64,000 nt of DNA from UBA11222 sp049323435 (GCA_049323435.1 JBMOMX010000012.1:324371-388370), one strand, 5' to 3'. Numbered from the stretch's first letter, positions 33,493 to 42,777 are shown. Numbers and translations: made by a program. The notes: a model not told the origin generated them from the letters alone.

Positions 33493-35553
33493 ATGAAATT
33501 AGCGCAAAGTTTCCTCTCACTGCCAGGACTGGCTGCTATGTCTGGTGCAGCTTCGGTCGTGACCGGCAGTGTGCCGGCTGGCGGGGAGAACGCAATGCTT
33601 TCTGCCACTGCATCCGCAGGAAATATGGGTTTGCCAGCCAACCCCGCATTGACCGCATTTGAAAGTTTACTGCAATCAGCGGCTGTCATCCCTGCCCCGT
33701 CCAATGGCATTGAAATTAAAAACACGCTGGCCGGCGGCGCTCTGAATTTAATTTCACCACCTCCGCTTTCAGGGCCGCTTTCCGGAATGACCGTAACCGG
33801 CGCCGCAGTGCTGAATCCGGCTTTGCCGCAGCAACAGAATTTGCCGGGCGCACGCAACCTTGCGGCACCGGCAACCCCGGACAAGACGGCACAGCTCCCG
33901 GCTTCATCCGCCGCCGCCGTGACTGAGGTCATCACTCAGGCCGCGTCTCAGCTCATTGCAGCGCAATCAGTCAGCGAACCCGGTGCAGGCAATGCTGATG
34001 CGGAAAAACCGCTTGCGGGGTATGAAGGCGCGGATTCCTTGATGATGCCGGTCAACCCGATGGCAATGGGGACAAGCGATCCAGCCGCCACAGCCATCAT
34101 GGCCCTTTCATCCGGAACTGAAAAAAACCTCCCGCAGACTGCGCCCGGTGTGGCGCAGGAAGATAATCAGGAGACACATAGTGCCCCGGCCCGTCCATTA
34201 GCTTCCGGGCAGCACGAAAATATTGCCGCACCCCTGTCTCAGAAAACGCATCCCCTGGGGGCTGGACCTGCGGAAAACGCAAAAGCGGCCACTCAGCCAA
34301 GTGTTAATCCACCAATCCTTGCGCAAGCCGGATCCGATTTTACCGGCCAGTCTGAAGACGCATCTTCCGCGGCATCCGATCATGCCCCATCACCCGGCCA
34401 ATCACCTGGCAATGTGCCGGCGGCTGTCCCTTCTGCAGATAATTCCAGCCCTGCTGTTCCAGTCCAGACAGCTATAGTCATCTCGTCCGCGCAGGAACAG
34501 ACCGCCTTGAACAGGCCCATAAAGCCTGTCGAAAAAGCTCAGACCGCGCCGTCTGAATTGCTGCCAGAGAATCAAAAAAGACCGGACCCGCTTTCCGATG
34601 CGGAGGCCTTGACTTCCGGCGCCGGTAAAGATGCCGGGCCGTTGCAAGCCCAGGCGCCGTCAACGCCCATGTTTGTAACTGGCCAGCAAAGTCCGATTTC
34701 AGATATGACACAAATTGCCGTGACGGCGGCTGGTGCTGCGCAGACAGCAGGCGCCGCCCCTGTTGCCGGGACCACCGCGTTAGCGCCAGAGATTGCGTCA
34801 GCAAGCGAGCGGATTATGCGCCCGGCCGCAGCGGCACAGGATACGGCACAGCCGCTCAAGGACACGTCCGTTGCGCCCGCCGCGCCCGCCGCCGCAGCGT
34901 CTCCTTCACCTGGACAGGCCGCCACACAGGCGCAAACCCCATCGGCGGACGGGCAGATATTGGCTCAAAATTTTTCTCAAACCGCTGAGTCCGTTGCTGT
35001 TGCATCGCCGCAGGATATTCAGATCAGCCAGGCGGAAACAGGCCGTGCGGATGGTTTTGGCGCCGGGCCGCTTGAAAAATCAGAAGCCCAGCGCAACGGA
35101 ATTTCCCCGACTCCGGTGCGCGCCGAAAACCACCCGCCCAGCCCGCCCATTCGCGACATCGCCATACATATCTCGCAGCATGCCGATACAGGCGCAAACC
35201 GTTTTCAATTACGACTTGATCCGCCCGAACTGGGACGGGTGGAAGTGCGCATGGAAATTTCACCCGAAGGCAAGCTGAGCGCGGTGATAGCAGTTGAACG
35301 TCCCGAAACCCTCGATCTGCTGCAACGCGACCAGCGCGCGCTTGAAAGAAGCCTGACCGAAGCCGGCCTTAAGACTGACAGCAATTCGCTGAATTTTTCG
35401 CTCAAGGGCGGTCGCCACGATAATCAGTCCACTGATTTATACCATAAAGGCGCTGACAGCAGCGGCAAAGACCCGCTGTCAGATGACTGGGATGAGCCCA
35501 TCGCCCCCATCGCAGCGCGCTTTTCCAATCGCGCCGTTAACATCCATATCTAG
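33493..35553 (+). CDS. fliK: Flagellar hook-length control protein FliK
   Basis: The 686-residue protein is low in complexity and rich in Ala, Pro, Ser and Gln over residues 1-560, the flexible ruler. The C-terminal Flg_hook domain is clear: FQLRLDPPELGRVEVRMEIS, GKLSAVIAVERPETLDLLQ and RALERSLTEAGLK. FliK measures the hook and switches the export gate to filament substrates. It is followed after 9 bases by flgD and then flgE. Confidence 0.9.
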   Translation: MKLAQSFLSLPGLAAMSGAASVVTGSVPAGGENAMLSATASAGNMGLPANPALTAFESLLQSAAVIPAPSNGIEIKNTLAGGALNLISPPPLSGPLSGMTVTGAAVLNPALPQQQNLPGARNLAAPATPDKTAQLPASSAAAVTEVITQAASQLIAAQSVSEPGAGNADAEKPLAGYEGADSLMMPVNPMAMGTSDPAATAIMALSSGTEKNLPQTAPGVAQEDNQETHSAPARPLASGQHENIAAPLSQKTHPLGAGPAENAKAATQPSVNPPILAQAGSDFTGQSEDASSAASDHAPSPGQSPGNVPAAVPSADNSSPAVPVQTAIVISSAQEQTALNRPIKPVEKAQTAPSELLPENQKRPDPLSDAEALTSGAGKDAGPLQAQAPSTPMFVTGQQSPISDMTQIAVTAAGAAQTAGAAPVAGTTALAPEIASASERIMRPAAAAQDTAQPLKDTSVAPAAPAAAASPSPGQAATQAQTPSADGQILAQNFSQTAESVAVASPQDIQISQAETGRADGFGAGPLEKSEAQRNGISPTPVRAENHPPSPPIRDIAIHISQHADTGANRFQLRLDPPELGRVEVRMEISPEGKLSAVIAVERPETLDLLQRDQRALERSLTEAGLKTDSNSLNFSLKGGRHDNQSTDLYHKGADSSGKDPLSDDWDEPIAPIAARFSNRAVNIHI

Positions 35554-35562
35554 GAAAAAATC

Positions 35563-36732
35563 ATGGCCACAAGCGGATTATCTCCTGCATCAATTTTGGA
35601 TCCCAGCAAGCCCGCTGCCGCTTCGGCACTGGCTGCAAAAACTCCTGCGCCATCGCCCGTGACTGCGGCATCCGGGAACGCGCTGAACAAGCTGACCAAT
35701 GATTTCAATACGTTCCTGACATTGCTGACAACCCAGCTGCAGAATCAGGATCCGCTTGAGCCCTTGGATTCCAAGGAATTTACCAGTCAGCTCGTGCAAT
35801 TTACTTCGGTGGAACAGTCGATACAGTCTAACAAAAACCTGGAAAAGCTGATTGCGCTGACTAGCGGCAATACCTCCAGCGCCGCGTTTAATTACATTGG
35901 ACGCGAAGTAAGAATGGCCAATGACAGCACCAACCTGTCTAACGGCCTGGCGAACTGGTCCTATGAAGTCAGTCCGGCTGCGGCAAGCAGCGCCATCACT
36001 GTCCTGGACGCAAAAGGCAATGCCGTATTCACAACAGAAGGCGTAACCGGCGCCGGGACGCATAATTTCTCATGGAACGGCAAGGATAAAAACGGCAAGG
36101 CGCTGCCGGAAGGCGTTTACAGGCTGAGTGTATCAGCGCTCGATCTCAGCCAGAAGCCGGTTACATCCAAGGTGTTCACGACCGGTATTGTTACGAATGT
36201 AGAAATTTCAGGCGATCAGCCGTCGCTGTTTATTGGCTCTGTCAAGGTGCCGCTGAAGGATGTGTTGTCTGTAAGCCAGAGCAACAGTACTGGCGCGCCG
36301 CTCGACTATATCGGCCGCGAAATACGGACGATCAATTCAAACACCAATCTTGTGAATGGCGGCGCCAACTGGACCTATGAAGTAGATGCAAAGGCCGCCA
36401 GGACCATCGTGACCCTGAAAGACAGCGCCGGCAAGACCGTGCTCGAACAGAATGTCACACCGATGCCCGGAACTAATGCGCTGAACTGGAATGGCGTGGA
36501 CAAGAATGGGGATCAGCAGCCTGACGGTGTTTACAGCATGAGCGTGAGGGCCGTTGACAAGGATGATGCGCCAGTCAACGCCAAGGTCTTCACCAGCGGC
36601 ATTGTGAGCAGTGTGGATTCATCCGGCAATCTGCCGGTTCTGGTCATCGGCGGGGTGAAGATCAATCTCGCTGATGTGCTGGCGGTGACGGAACCGGCCA
36701 GAACAGCATCGGCGGCAACAGGCGGATCGTAA
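35563..36732 (+). CDS. flgD: Hook-capping protein FlgD with duplicated C-terminal module
   Basis: Residues 40-105 are the conserved FlgD N-terminal region (FLTLLTTQLQNQDPLEPLDS, FTSQLVQFTSVEQSIQSN). Then two homologous modules of about 128 residues follow: residues 109-237 (YIGREVRMANDSTNLSNG to VKVPLKDVLSV) and 248-375 (YIGREIRTINSNTNLVNG to VKINLADVLAV). The usual protein has one such module and about 220-240 residues; this one has 389. FlgD caps the growing hook. It sits between fliK and flgE. Confidence 0.92.
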   Translation: MATSGLSPASILDPSKPAAASALAAKTPAPSPVTAASGNALNKLTNDFNTFLTLLTTQLQNQDPLEPLDSKEFTSQLVQFTSVEQSIQSNKNLEKLIALTSGNTSSAAFNYIGREVRMANDSTNLSNGLANWSYEVSPAAASSAITVLDAKGNAVFTTEGVTGAGTHNFSWNGKDKNGKALPEGVYRLSVSALDLSQKPVTSKVFTTGIVTNVEISGDQPSLFIGSVKVPLKDVLSVSQSNSTGAPLDYIGREIRTINSNTNLVNGGANWTYEVDAKAARTIVTLKDSAGKTVLEQNVTPMPGTNALNWNGVDKNGDQQPDGVYSMSVRAVDKDDAPVNAKVFTSGIVSSVDSSGNLPVLVIGGVKINLADVLAVTEPARTASAATGGS

Positions 36733-36742
36733 GAAAACCAAC

Positions 36743-36760
36743 GGCGCTCATATGAGCGCC
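36743..36760. repeat. Perfect palindrome between flgD and flgE
   Basis: GGCGCTCATATGAGCGCC is an 18-base perfect palindrome 10 bases after the flgD stop. It can form a short hairpin in the mRNA that may protect the upstream message or lower readthrough into flgE. It has no T-tract. Confidence 0.5.
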
Positions 36761-36850
36761 AGTTAATCTCAATGGGCGCAATGAAGGATGCGCCTCAACA
36801 GAAAGCCGGCCGCCGCTTCGAACAAGCGGATCCCGGAAGAGGAAGATCAA

Positions 36851-38212
36851 ATGAGTATTTATGGTGCACTATTCAGCGGCGTATCCGGCCTAACGGCCAA
36901 TGCCAGCGCGCTGGGGATTATCTCCGACAATATCGCCAATTTGAACACAACCGGCTACAAGGACACCAAAGCACGGTTCTCCACACTTGTGACCTCTCCA
37001 GCCGGTGACCATTCCTATGCGCCGGGCGGCGTACAAATCAACCCCAATCAGAATATTGACAAACAGGGGCTGTTGCAGGCGTCGAGCTCGCCTACCGACC
37101 TGGCGATTACCGGCAAGGGGTTTTTCGTCACCTCTTCCTCGACGGTGGCGGGACTGGGCGAAACGCGCTTTACCCGCGCCGGAGCCTTCCGCACCAATGA
37201 CCAGGGCTTTCTGCAAAATGCCGCCGGTAATTATCTGTTTGGATGGCCCATAGACAATCTTGGGCGATTGCCAACCAATTTGAGCGATCTTTCTGCCCTT
37301 AGACCCATCGATATCAGCAGCCTGACCGGCACCGCCGATCCCACGACGCAAATGCAGTTGCAGGCCAATCTAAGCGCCACAACACCGGTATATGCCGGTC
37401 CCCCCGCCTATGCTGTGGGCGCCATGACCGCCGCCGCGCAAACGCCGCCAGGGGCAGGCGCAGTCACGCCTCATTTCGTACGCAGCATTCAGTTTTATGA
37501 CAGCCAGGGCGGCAGCCGCACCATGAATTTTGCCTTCCTGAAAACGGCAGCCAATACCTGGGCGGCGGAAGCCTATGTGACCCCGGCAGCCGATGTGATC
37601 GCACCAGCCGTTGTGGGCCGTGTGGCGGCTGGCGATCTGGTGTTCCAAACCGATGGCACACTCGCCTCCACAACCACTTTCCCAAGTCCAATTGCCGCCC
37701 CCACGCCCATTACGATCAACTGGAATACGCCGACTACAGGCCTAGGCACCTCCACGATCAATCTGGACATTGGCACCGTGGGCCGCCCCGATGGCATAAC
37801 CCAGTTCGCCACCAATTCGGTGCTGGCCGCCGCCTCGATTAACGGTGCGGTGTTTGGTAATCTGCTGGGTCTGGAAGTCAATAATGAAGGCTTTGTCACG
37901 GCAACCTTCGAAAATGGCATCCGGCAGAGAATTTATAAAATACCGCTGGCGGTATTTCCCAATCCAAACGGATTGGCGGCGCGAAGCGGTAATTCTTATG
38001 GGCAATCCGACACATCGGGCACTTTCACCTTGCTGGAAGCCACACAGGGCACCGCGGGACGCATAGACCCGAATGTGCTGGAAGCATCAACCGTCGAACT
38101 GGCGGAAGAATTTACAAACCTGATCACTGCCCAGCGGGCCTATTCGGCCAATTCGAAAATCATCACCACGGCCGATGAAATGCTCGATGAGCTGATCCGC
38201 ATCAAACGCTAA
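36851..38212 (+). CDS. flgE: Flagellar hook protein FlgE
   Basis: Starting at ATG 36851 (MSIYGALFSGVSGLTANASA) with GGAAGAGGAAG before it gives 453 residues; the frame is open 21 codons further upstream but without hook similarity. N-terminal SDNIANLNTTGYKDTKARF and C-terminal LAEEFTNLITAQRAYSANSK are the coiled regions that pack in the hook core, and the central domains (LAITGKGFFVTSS, FTRAGAFRTNDQGFL) are conserved. It polymerises under the FlgD cap. Confidence 0.95.
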   Translation: MSIYGALFSGVSGLTANASALGIISDNIANLNTTGYKDTKARFSTLVTSPAGDHSYAPGGVQINPNQNIDKQGLLQASSSPTDLAITGKGFFVTSSSTVAGLGETRFTRAGAFRTNDQGFLQNAAGNYLFGWPIDNLGRLPTNLSDLSALRPIDISSLTGTADPTTQMQLQANLSATTPVYAGPPAYAVGAMTAAAQTPPGAGAVTPHFVRSIQFYDSQGGSRTMNFAFLKTAANTWAAEAYVTPAADVIAPAVVGRVAAGDLVFQTDGTLASTTTFPSPIAAPTPITINWNTPTTGLGTSTINLDIGTVGRPDGITQFATNSVLAAASINGAVFGNLLGLEVNNEGFVTATFENGIRQRIYKIPLAVFPNPNGLAARSGNSYGQSDTSGTFTLLEATQGTAGRIDPNVLEASTVELAEEFTNLITAQRAYSANSKIITTADEMLDELIRIKR

Positions 38213-38221
38213 TTCACCTGA

Positions 38222-38248
38222 CCGGACGGCTGTTTAACAGCCGTCCGG
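38222..38248 (+). terminator. Long hairpin after flgE
   Basis: CCGGACGGCTGTT and AACAGCCGTCCGG pair perfectly over 13 bases around a single T (an effective loop of 3-5 bases). It starts 9 bases past the flgE stop. No T-tract follows directly, so it may stabilise the hook mRNA rather than terminate it alone. Confidence 0.55.
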
Positions 38249-38288
38249 CAGCATGCGGGACGCTGCGCACACGCAATCTTATCTTTTG

Positions 38289-38303
38289 TTAAACCATTGT
38301 TAA
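38289..38303 (+). promoter_or_regulatory. CtrA-binding box upstream of sciP
   Basis: TTAA-ACCATTG-TTAA is a perfect match to the CtrA full site TTAA-N7-TTAA. It lies 145 bases before the sciP ATG. A second TTAA half-site is at about 38329. A short RBS-preceded ORF (ATG at 38381, nine codons) lies in the leader. In Caulobacter CtrA activates sciP, and SciP then inhibits CtrA. Confidence 0.75.
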
Positions 38304-38448
38304 TTCACATATTTACGGCATTTTTAACCGTGCCGCTTAGCCCTTCTTTAATGCACCGCTGTTATTCTGGGGTGAAATAAATGAGGCCACCGAGCAAGGA
38401 GCCTGACTGACAGGAAGCCAAACACGGCAAGAGCGAACGGGTAACCAC

Positions 38449-38736
38449 ATGCTAAACCATAGTCGTAATATTTCTCCATTAAGTGTCGCGGGCCCGCATG
38501 GGACGCCGATCTCGCTTGATGATCTTCCGCCACCCAATACGAAACGCTGGGTTATCCGGCGCAAGGCAGAGGTCGTTGCTGCTGTACGTGGGGGATTACT
38601 GAGTCTGAATGAAGCCTGCGAGCGCTATACCTTGACGATTGAAGAATTTCTCGCCTGGCAGAGCGCGCTGGAGCGGCACGGATTGGCCGGACTAAGGACT
38701 ACCCGCATTCAGGATTACCGCGAAAACGCTGAATAA
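38449..38736 (+). CDS. sciP: CtrA inhibitor SciP (DUF1153)
   Basis: The 95-residue protein shows the highly conserved DUF1153 core: DLPPPNTKRWVIRRKAEVV, GGLLSLNEACERYTLTIEEF and RHGLAGLRTTRIQ. SciP has a helix-turn-helix and binds CtrA or its promoters to stop CtrA-dependent transcription during part of the cell cycle. The gene lies between flgE and fliF, bounded by a CtrA box and a terminator. Confidence 0.95.
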   Translation: MLNHSRNISPLSVAGPHGTPISLDDLPPPNTKRWVIRRKAEVVAAVRGGLLSLNEACERYTLTIEEFLAWQSALERHGLAGLRTTRIQDYRENAE

Positions 38737-38764
38737 TCCTGCGTTGTAAATCAACAGAAAGATA

Positions 38765-38795
38765 AACCGGGGCGGTAACGCACCCGGTTTTTTTT
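38765..38795 (+). terminator. Rho-independent terminator of sciP
   Basis: AACCGGG pairs with CCCGGTT and is followed by eight T residues, 29 bases after the sciP stop. It isolates sciP from the fliF operon, whose promoter must lie between 38796 and 38916. That stretch has a partial CtrA-like site, TTAA-N7-TTCA, at about 38824. Confidence 0.85.
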
Positions 38796-38916
38796 GGAAA
38801 ACATGAGGAGGTTTCAGCCGCCATTAACCGGATCTTCACGTAGCACTGGGTAAATATTGCCGACATGCGGATTGGCATGTTGGTCTTTCTGATTACTCTG
38901 TGACGGATAGCTGGAT

Positions 38917-40626
38917 TTGAGTGGATTTACTGAATTTTTGCGTAAGCTGGGAGCTGGCCGCCTGATCGCGATGGGCGTAGTCACGGCGGGGCTGATTGCG
39001 TTCTTTGCATACATGACCATGCAATTCACAGCGCAACCGATGTCACTCCTGTACGCCGATCTTGACATGTCCGATTCCAGTGAAATTTTATCCAAGCTGG
39101 AAGCCATGAATGTGCCTTATCAGCTTCAGAATGATGGCGGCACTATTCTGGTGCCCCAGGACCAGGCGCGCCGGCTGCGCATGTCACTTGCCGAACAGGG
39201 CATACCGGCAGGCGGCAGCGTCGGATATGAAATTTTCGATAAATCGGAACTGCTGGGCCAAACCAGCTTTGCACAGAATGTAAATCAATTGCGGGCCATG
39301 GAAGGTGAATTGGCCCGCACCATCCGGTCTATATCCAGCATTTCCAACGCGCGCGTGCATCTGGTAATTCCCAAGCGTGAATTATTTGCCTCCGGCAAAA
39401 AACCGGAACCCACGGCTTCCATAGTCATAAAATCGCGTGGTCAGCTATCCAGCGCCCAGGTCAACGCCATTCAGCATCTTGCGGCGTCGGCAGTGCCCGG
39501 CCTGACGCCGTCACGGGTGGCGGTGATTGATGACAAGGGAAAACTGCTGGCGCGCGGTGTTGAAGATGATATTGACGAAGGCAACATCACCAATATTCAG
39601 GACAAGAATGCGGAATATGAAACGCTCATAACAGAACGTATTCAACGGCTGATCGGAAGTATCGTCGGCCCTGAAAATGTGCGCGTGCAGGTCACCGCAC
39701 AGGTCAATCTGGACCGGATTACTGAAAATGCGGAGATTTTTGACCCTAATGGCCGGGTAATCCGGTCCAGTAACACTGTCGAAGAAGAATCCGAAGATTT
39801 TGCCCCGCAATCGGAAAATGTATCGGTTAGCGAATCCCTGCCGGGTGGAACAACCACCGGCACGCCAACAGACAATAAATTGCGCGACAACCGTACCGAG
39901 GAAACATCCAATTTCGAAATATCCAGAACTACGCGGGTAAAAACCAAAGAAGCGGGCGCCATTGAAAAAGTATCCGTGGCGGTGCTGGTCAATGGCGTAA
40001 CGCAAACACAAAAAGACGGGGCGCGGGTCTATACCGCGCGCACCCCGGAAGAGTTGCAACAAATAGAATCCCTGGTCCGGACAGCCATCGGATTTGATGA
40101 AAAACGCGGAGATCAGGTTCAGGTCGCCAATTTACGCTTCACCGAAATCGAACCCATCCTGGAGGAAACTGGTGAAGCGCCCTTTATGGGAATCGAAACC
40201 GGCGAATGGATGCGTTTTGCAGAAACAGCCGTTCTGGGGCTGGTCGCACTGCTGACTGCCTTGTTTGTGTTCCGTCCGTTGATAACGCGGCTGCTGGAAA
40301 TCGGCCCTTACGCCGGCGGCCAGTACCAGCCTGCACTTGCAGGCGCAGGCGGGGGAGCCCTTCCACAATTAACCGGCCCAGGAGCCGGCGGACAAAACGG
40401 GCAGAACGCACAAGCAGGACAAAACGGCCAATCCACCATTGAGCAGACCGATGCGATGCTTCAACTCATCCACAACAAGGAACAGCAGCTGGATTCCATG
40501 ATCGACATTGCAAAAATTGACGGACAGGTAAAGGCCTCATCCGTCAAGAAAGTGGGCGAAGTGGTTTCAAAACATCCCGATGAAGCAATATCGATTCTGC
40601 GCAGCTGGCTGCATGACAAAGAGTAA
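38917..40626 (+). CDS. fliF: Flagellar MS-ring protein FliF
   Basis: The 569-residue protein has two membrane helices (residues about 18-34 and 430-450), ring-building motifs (PMSLLYADLDMSDSSEI, LRMSLAEQGIPAGG, VGYEIFDKSELLGQTSF, ARVHLVIPKRELF) and the C-terminal FliG-binding tail (VVSKHPDEAISILRSWL). The start is a TTG at 38917, the first plausible codon after the in-frame stop at 38908; the RBS is weak. It opens the fliF-G-H-N-motA-flbD-flhA-flhF-flhG operon. Confidence 0.95.
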   Translation: MSGFTEFLRKLGAGRLIAMGVVTAGLIAFFAYMTMQFTAQPMSLLYADLDMSDSSEILSKLEAMNVPYQLQNDGGTILVPQDQARRLRMSLAEQGIPAGGSVGYEIFDKSELLGQTSFAQNVNQLRAMEGELARTIRSISSISNARVHLVIPKRELFASGKKPEPTASIVIKSRGQLSSAQVNAIQHLAASAVPGLTPSRVAVIDDKGKLLARGVEDDIDEGNITNIQDKNAEYETLITERIQRLIGSIVGPENVRVQVTAQVNLDRITENAEIFDPNGRVIRSSNTVEEESEDFAPQSENVSVSESLPGGTTTGTPTDNKLRDNRTEETSNFEISRTTRVKTKEAGAIEKVSVAVLVNGVTQTQKDGARVYTARTPEELQQIESLVRTAIGFDEKRGDQVQVANLRFTEIEPILEETGEAPFMGIETGEWMRFAETAVLGLVALLTALFVFRPLITRLLEIGPYAGGQYQPALAGAGGGALPQLTGPGAGGQNGQNAQAGQNGQSTIEQTDAMLQLIHNKEQQLDSMIDIAKIDGQVKASSVKKVGEVVSKHPDEAISILRSWLHDKE

Positions 40627-40644
40627 CCAGGGGAAAGAAATATC

Positions 40645-41658
40645 ATGGTAAGCACATCCATGCGCAATCTTGAGGGGCCGGAAAAGGCAGCAATTATCAT
40701 GCTTGCTTTGGGCGAAGAATATGCAGCAGAGCTGTGGCGGATGCTGGATGATGAAGAAATCCGCGAAATATCGCAAATCATGTCGCACCTTGGGCAAATT
40801 CATTCTGACATTGTCGAAAAACTGTTTCATGAGTTTGTTTCCCGTCTGTCAACGACCGGGTCGGTCGTAGGTTCCTATGAAGGGACAGAACGGTTGTTGC
40901 GAAATCTGCTCGATGAAGAGCGTGTCGCCACAATCATGGATGAAATTCGCGGCCCCGCCGGCAGAACCATGTGGGATAAGCTGGGCAATGTAAACGAATC
41001 CGTGCTGGCCTCGTTTTTAAAGAATGAATATCCGCAAACTGTTGCTGTGGTGATGACCAAGGTCAAGCCTGATCATGCGGCACGGGTATTGGCAGCATTG
41101 CCTGAGGATTTTGCGCAGGAAGTTATCATGCGCATGCTGCGGATGGAATCGGTGCAAAAGGAAATTCTCGACAAGGTTGAAAGCACGCTGCGAACTGAAT
41201 TCATGAATAATCTGGCACGCACCAACCGCCGTGACGCGCATGAAATGATTGCTGAAATTTTCAACAATTTTGACCGGCAGACCGAAAACCGGTTCCTGAC
41301 ATCGCTGGAAGAACGCAACAGGGAATCGGCGGAACGCATCCGGGCGCTGATGTTTACATTCGAGGATCTCGGCAAACTCGATCCAGGCAGCGTGCAAACT
41401 CTTTTGCGCAATTTCGACAAGGCGAAACTGGCGCTTGCACTCAAAGGTGCGTCGGATGGCCTGCGCGATCTGTTCTTTTCCAACATGTCCGAACGTGCAG
41501 GAAAAATTTTGCGTGAGGACATGGAGGCCATGGGCCCCGTGCGCCTGAGTGAAGTAGACGAAGCGCAAATGTCGATGGTGGTTCTGGCCAAGGATCTTGC
41601 GGCAAAAGGTGAAATCATGATTGCCGACGGTAATGGCGATGACGAGCTGGTTTATTGA
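40645..41658 (+). CDS. fliG: Flagellar motor switch protein FliG
   Basis: The 337-residue protein has the N-terminal FliF-binding domain (LEGPEKAAIIMLALGEEYAAELW), the middle domain with FLKNEYPQTVAVVMTKVKPDHAARVLAALP (EHPQ-like patch) and the C-terminal torque domain (FTFEDLGKLDPGSVQTLL, then KLALALKGASDGLRDLFFSNMS) with charged residues that face MotA. It follows fliF by 18 bases. Confidence 0.96.
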   Translation: MVSTSMRNLEGPEKAAIIMLALGEEYAAELWRMLDDEEIREISQIMSHLGQIHSDIVEKLFHEFVSRLSTTGSVVGSYEGTERLLRNLLDEERVATIMDEIRGPAGRTMWDKLGNVNESVLASFLKNEYPQTVAVVMTKVKPDHAARVLAALPEDFAQEVIMRMLRMESVQKEILDKVESTLRTEFMNNLARTNRRDAHEMIAEIFNNFDRQTENRFLTSLEERNRESAERIRALMFTFEDLGKLDPGSVQTLLRNFDKAKLALALKGASDGLRDLFFSNMSERAGKILREDMEAMGPVRLSEVDEAQMSMVVLAKDLAAKGEIMIADGNGDDELVY

Positions 41659-41664
41659 TCCGTC

Positions 41665-42345
41665 ATGACACAAAGCAGCAAATTCAGTTTTAGAAATCTG
41701 AACTCCGCCGAAAATGGCGGGGTCAGCATGGTTGCCGCCGTTCCAAAAAAGCGAAGCTATACCGATGCGCAGATATCTGAAATTCAGCATCACGCCTTTC
41801 TGGAAGGACAGGCAAGCGGCCGGGAACTTGCCATTTCAAGCATTGAAATGAACATCGAAAATCAGCTTGAACAGATAATCGCAAATCTTTCGGATCTGTT
41901 TCTGAATACACAGGATCAAATTGAAAAATTACAGGGCCAGGCAGCCGAATTAGCGCTGACTATTGCTAAAAAATTTGTTCCTGCGTTGATAGAGGAAAAC
42001 CCAACCGCGGAAATTGAAAGGCTTTTCGCCTCCTGTGTTGGCAGCTTGACTGCGGAACCTCGGATTGTAATCAGGGTAGAGGAATCGATTGTGGATATTT
42101 TAAAGGACAAAATCGATTCCATGGCGCGCAAGGCAGGTTATCCCGGGCGTATTGTCCTGATTGGTGAAACTTATCCCCACCAGGCGGTGTGCCGGATCGA
42201 ATGGGTAGATGGCGGCGTGACGCATCGCTCTCCGGAACAGATGAATCTGATAGAGCAGAAAATTATGGCGTATACGGGAAAAGCGTTTTCTGACGTGAAC
42301 TCCGCAGAAGCAAACGCCGGCATTCCGGCTACGGAGGAATATTAA
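41665..42345 (+). CDS. fliH: Flagellar assembly protein FliH (FlbE-type)
   Basis: The 226-residue protein has a short N-terminal region, a GQASGREL segment and a long coil (QLEQIIANLSDLFLNT), and an E-type V-ATPase-like C-terminal domain (IVIRVEESIVDILKDKIDS, IEWVDGGVTHR). FliH escorts and restrains the export ATPase FliI, encoded at 49885. Its position between fliG and fliN matches flbE of Caulobacter. Confidence 0.85.
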   Translation: MTQSSKFSFRNLNSAENGGVSMVAAVPKKRSYTDAQISEIQHHAFLEGQASGRELAISSIEMNIENQLEQIIANLSDLFLNTQDQIEKLQGQAAELALTIAKKFVPALIEENPTAEIERLFASCVGSLTAEPRIVIRVEESIVDILKDKIDSMARKAGYPGRIVLIGETYPHQAVCRIEWVDGGVTHRSPEQMNLIEQKIMAYTGKAFSDVNSAEANAGIPATEEY

Positions 42346-42346
42346 C

Positions 42347-42385
42347 ATGACGATCAATAATAACCTGACGGGTAGCGCGCAATGA
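42347..42385 (+). CDS. Twelve-codon ORF coupled to the fliN start
   Basis: ATG at 42347 opens a 12-codon frame (MTINNNLTGSAQ) that stops at TGA 42383-42385, overlapping the fliN ATG (ATGA). The strongest RBS in the spacer, GGAGG at 42333-42337, serves this ORF at a 9-base spacing, while fliN has only GACGGG nearby. It could be a translational-coupling leader for fliN. No homology can be judged at this length, and it may be fortuitous. Confidence 0.4.
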   Translation: MTINNNLTGSAQ

Positions 42386-42753
42386 GTGATGAAAAAGGAA
42401 TTGACTGGCAAAATCTTGAAGATGAAGCGGAGGCTGGCGCTGATGCTGCTTCATCCGGGAAGAACGGCGAATTAAATCTAAACCACGAAGATGGGCGTCC
42501 GCGCTCGGCCAACGAACTGGAAGCAGTGTTTGATATACCCGTGAATGTGTCAGCCATTCTTGGAAAAGCCTATCTGGAAGTCAGTCAACTGATGAAATTG
42601 GGGCCTGGCGCGATCATAGAGCTTGACCGGAAGGTAGGCGAAGCGATCGACATATTTGTAAACAACCGGCTGGTGGCGCGCGGCGAAGTGGTTGTGATTG
42701 AAGAACGTCTCGGCGTCACCATGACTGAAATCATTAAAGGCGGCAGTATTTAA
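42382..42753 (+). CDS. fliN: Flagellar motor switch protein FliN
   Basis: The 123-residue protein has a variable acidic N-terminus and a SpoA/FliN core: VFDIPVNVSAILGKAYLEVSQ, LMKLGPGAIIELDRKVGEAIDIFVNNRLVARGEVV, EERLGVTMTEII. FliN forms the C-ring with FliM and FliG and docks FliH. FliM is not in this window. Confidence 0.95.
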   Translation: MSDEKGIDWQNLEDEAEAGADAASSGKNGELNLNHEDGRPRSANELEAVFDIPVNVSAILGKAYLEVSQLMKLGPGAIIELDRKVGEAIDIFVNNRLVARGEVVVIEERLGVTMTEIIKGGSI

Positions 42754-42777
42754 CGCTGGCGCGAAGGGTTGATGGCT

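Noticed and set aside
38871..38895. Sigma-54 promoter for fliF (TTGGCATGTTGG...)
   Set aside because: The -24 half is fair, but the -12 half reads TCTTT instead of TTGCW.
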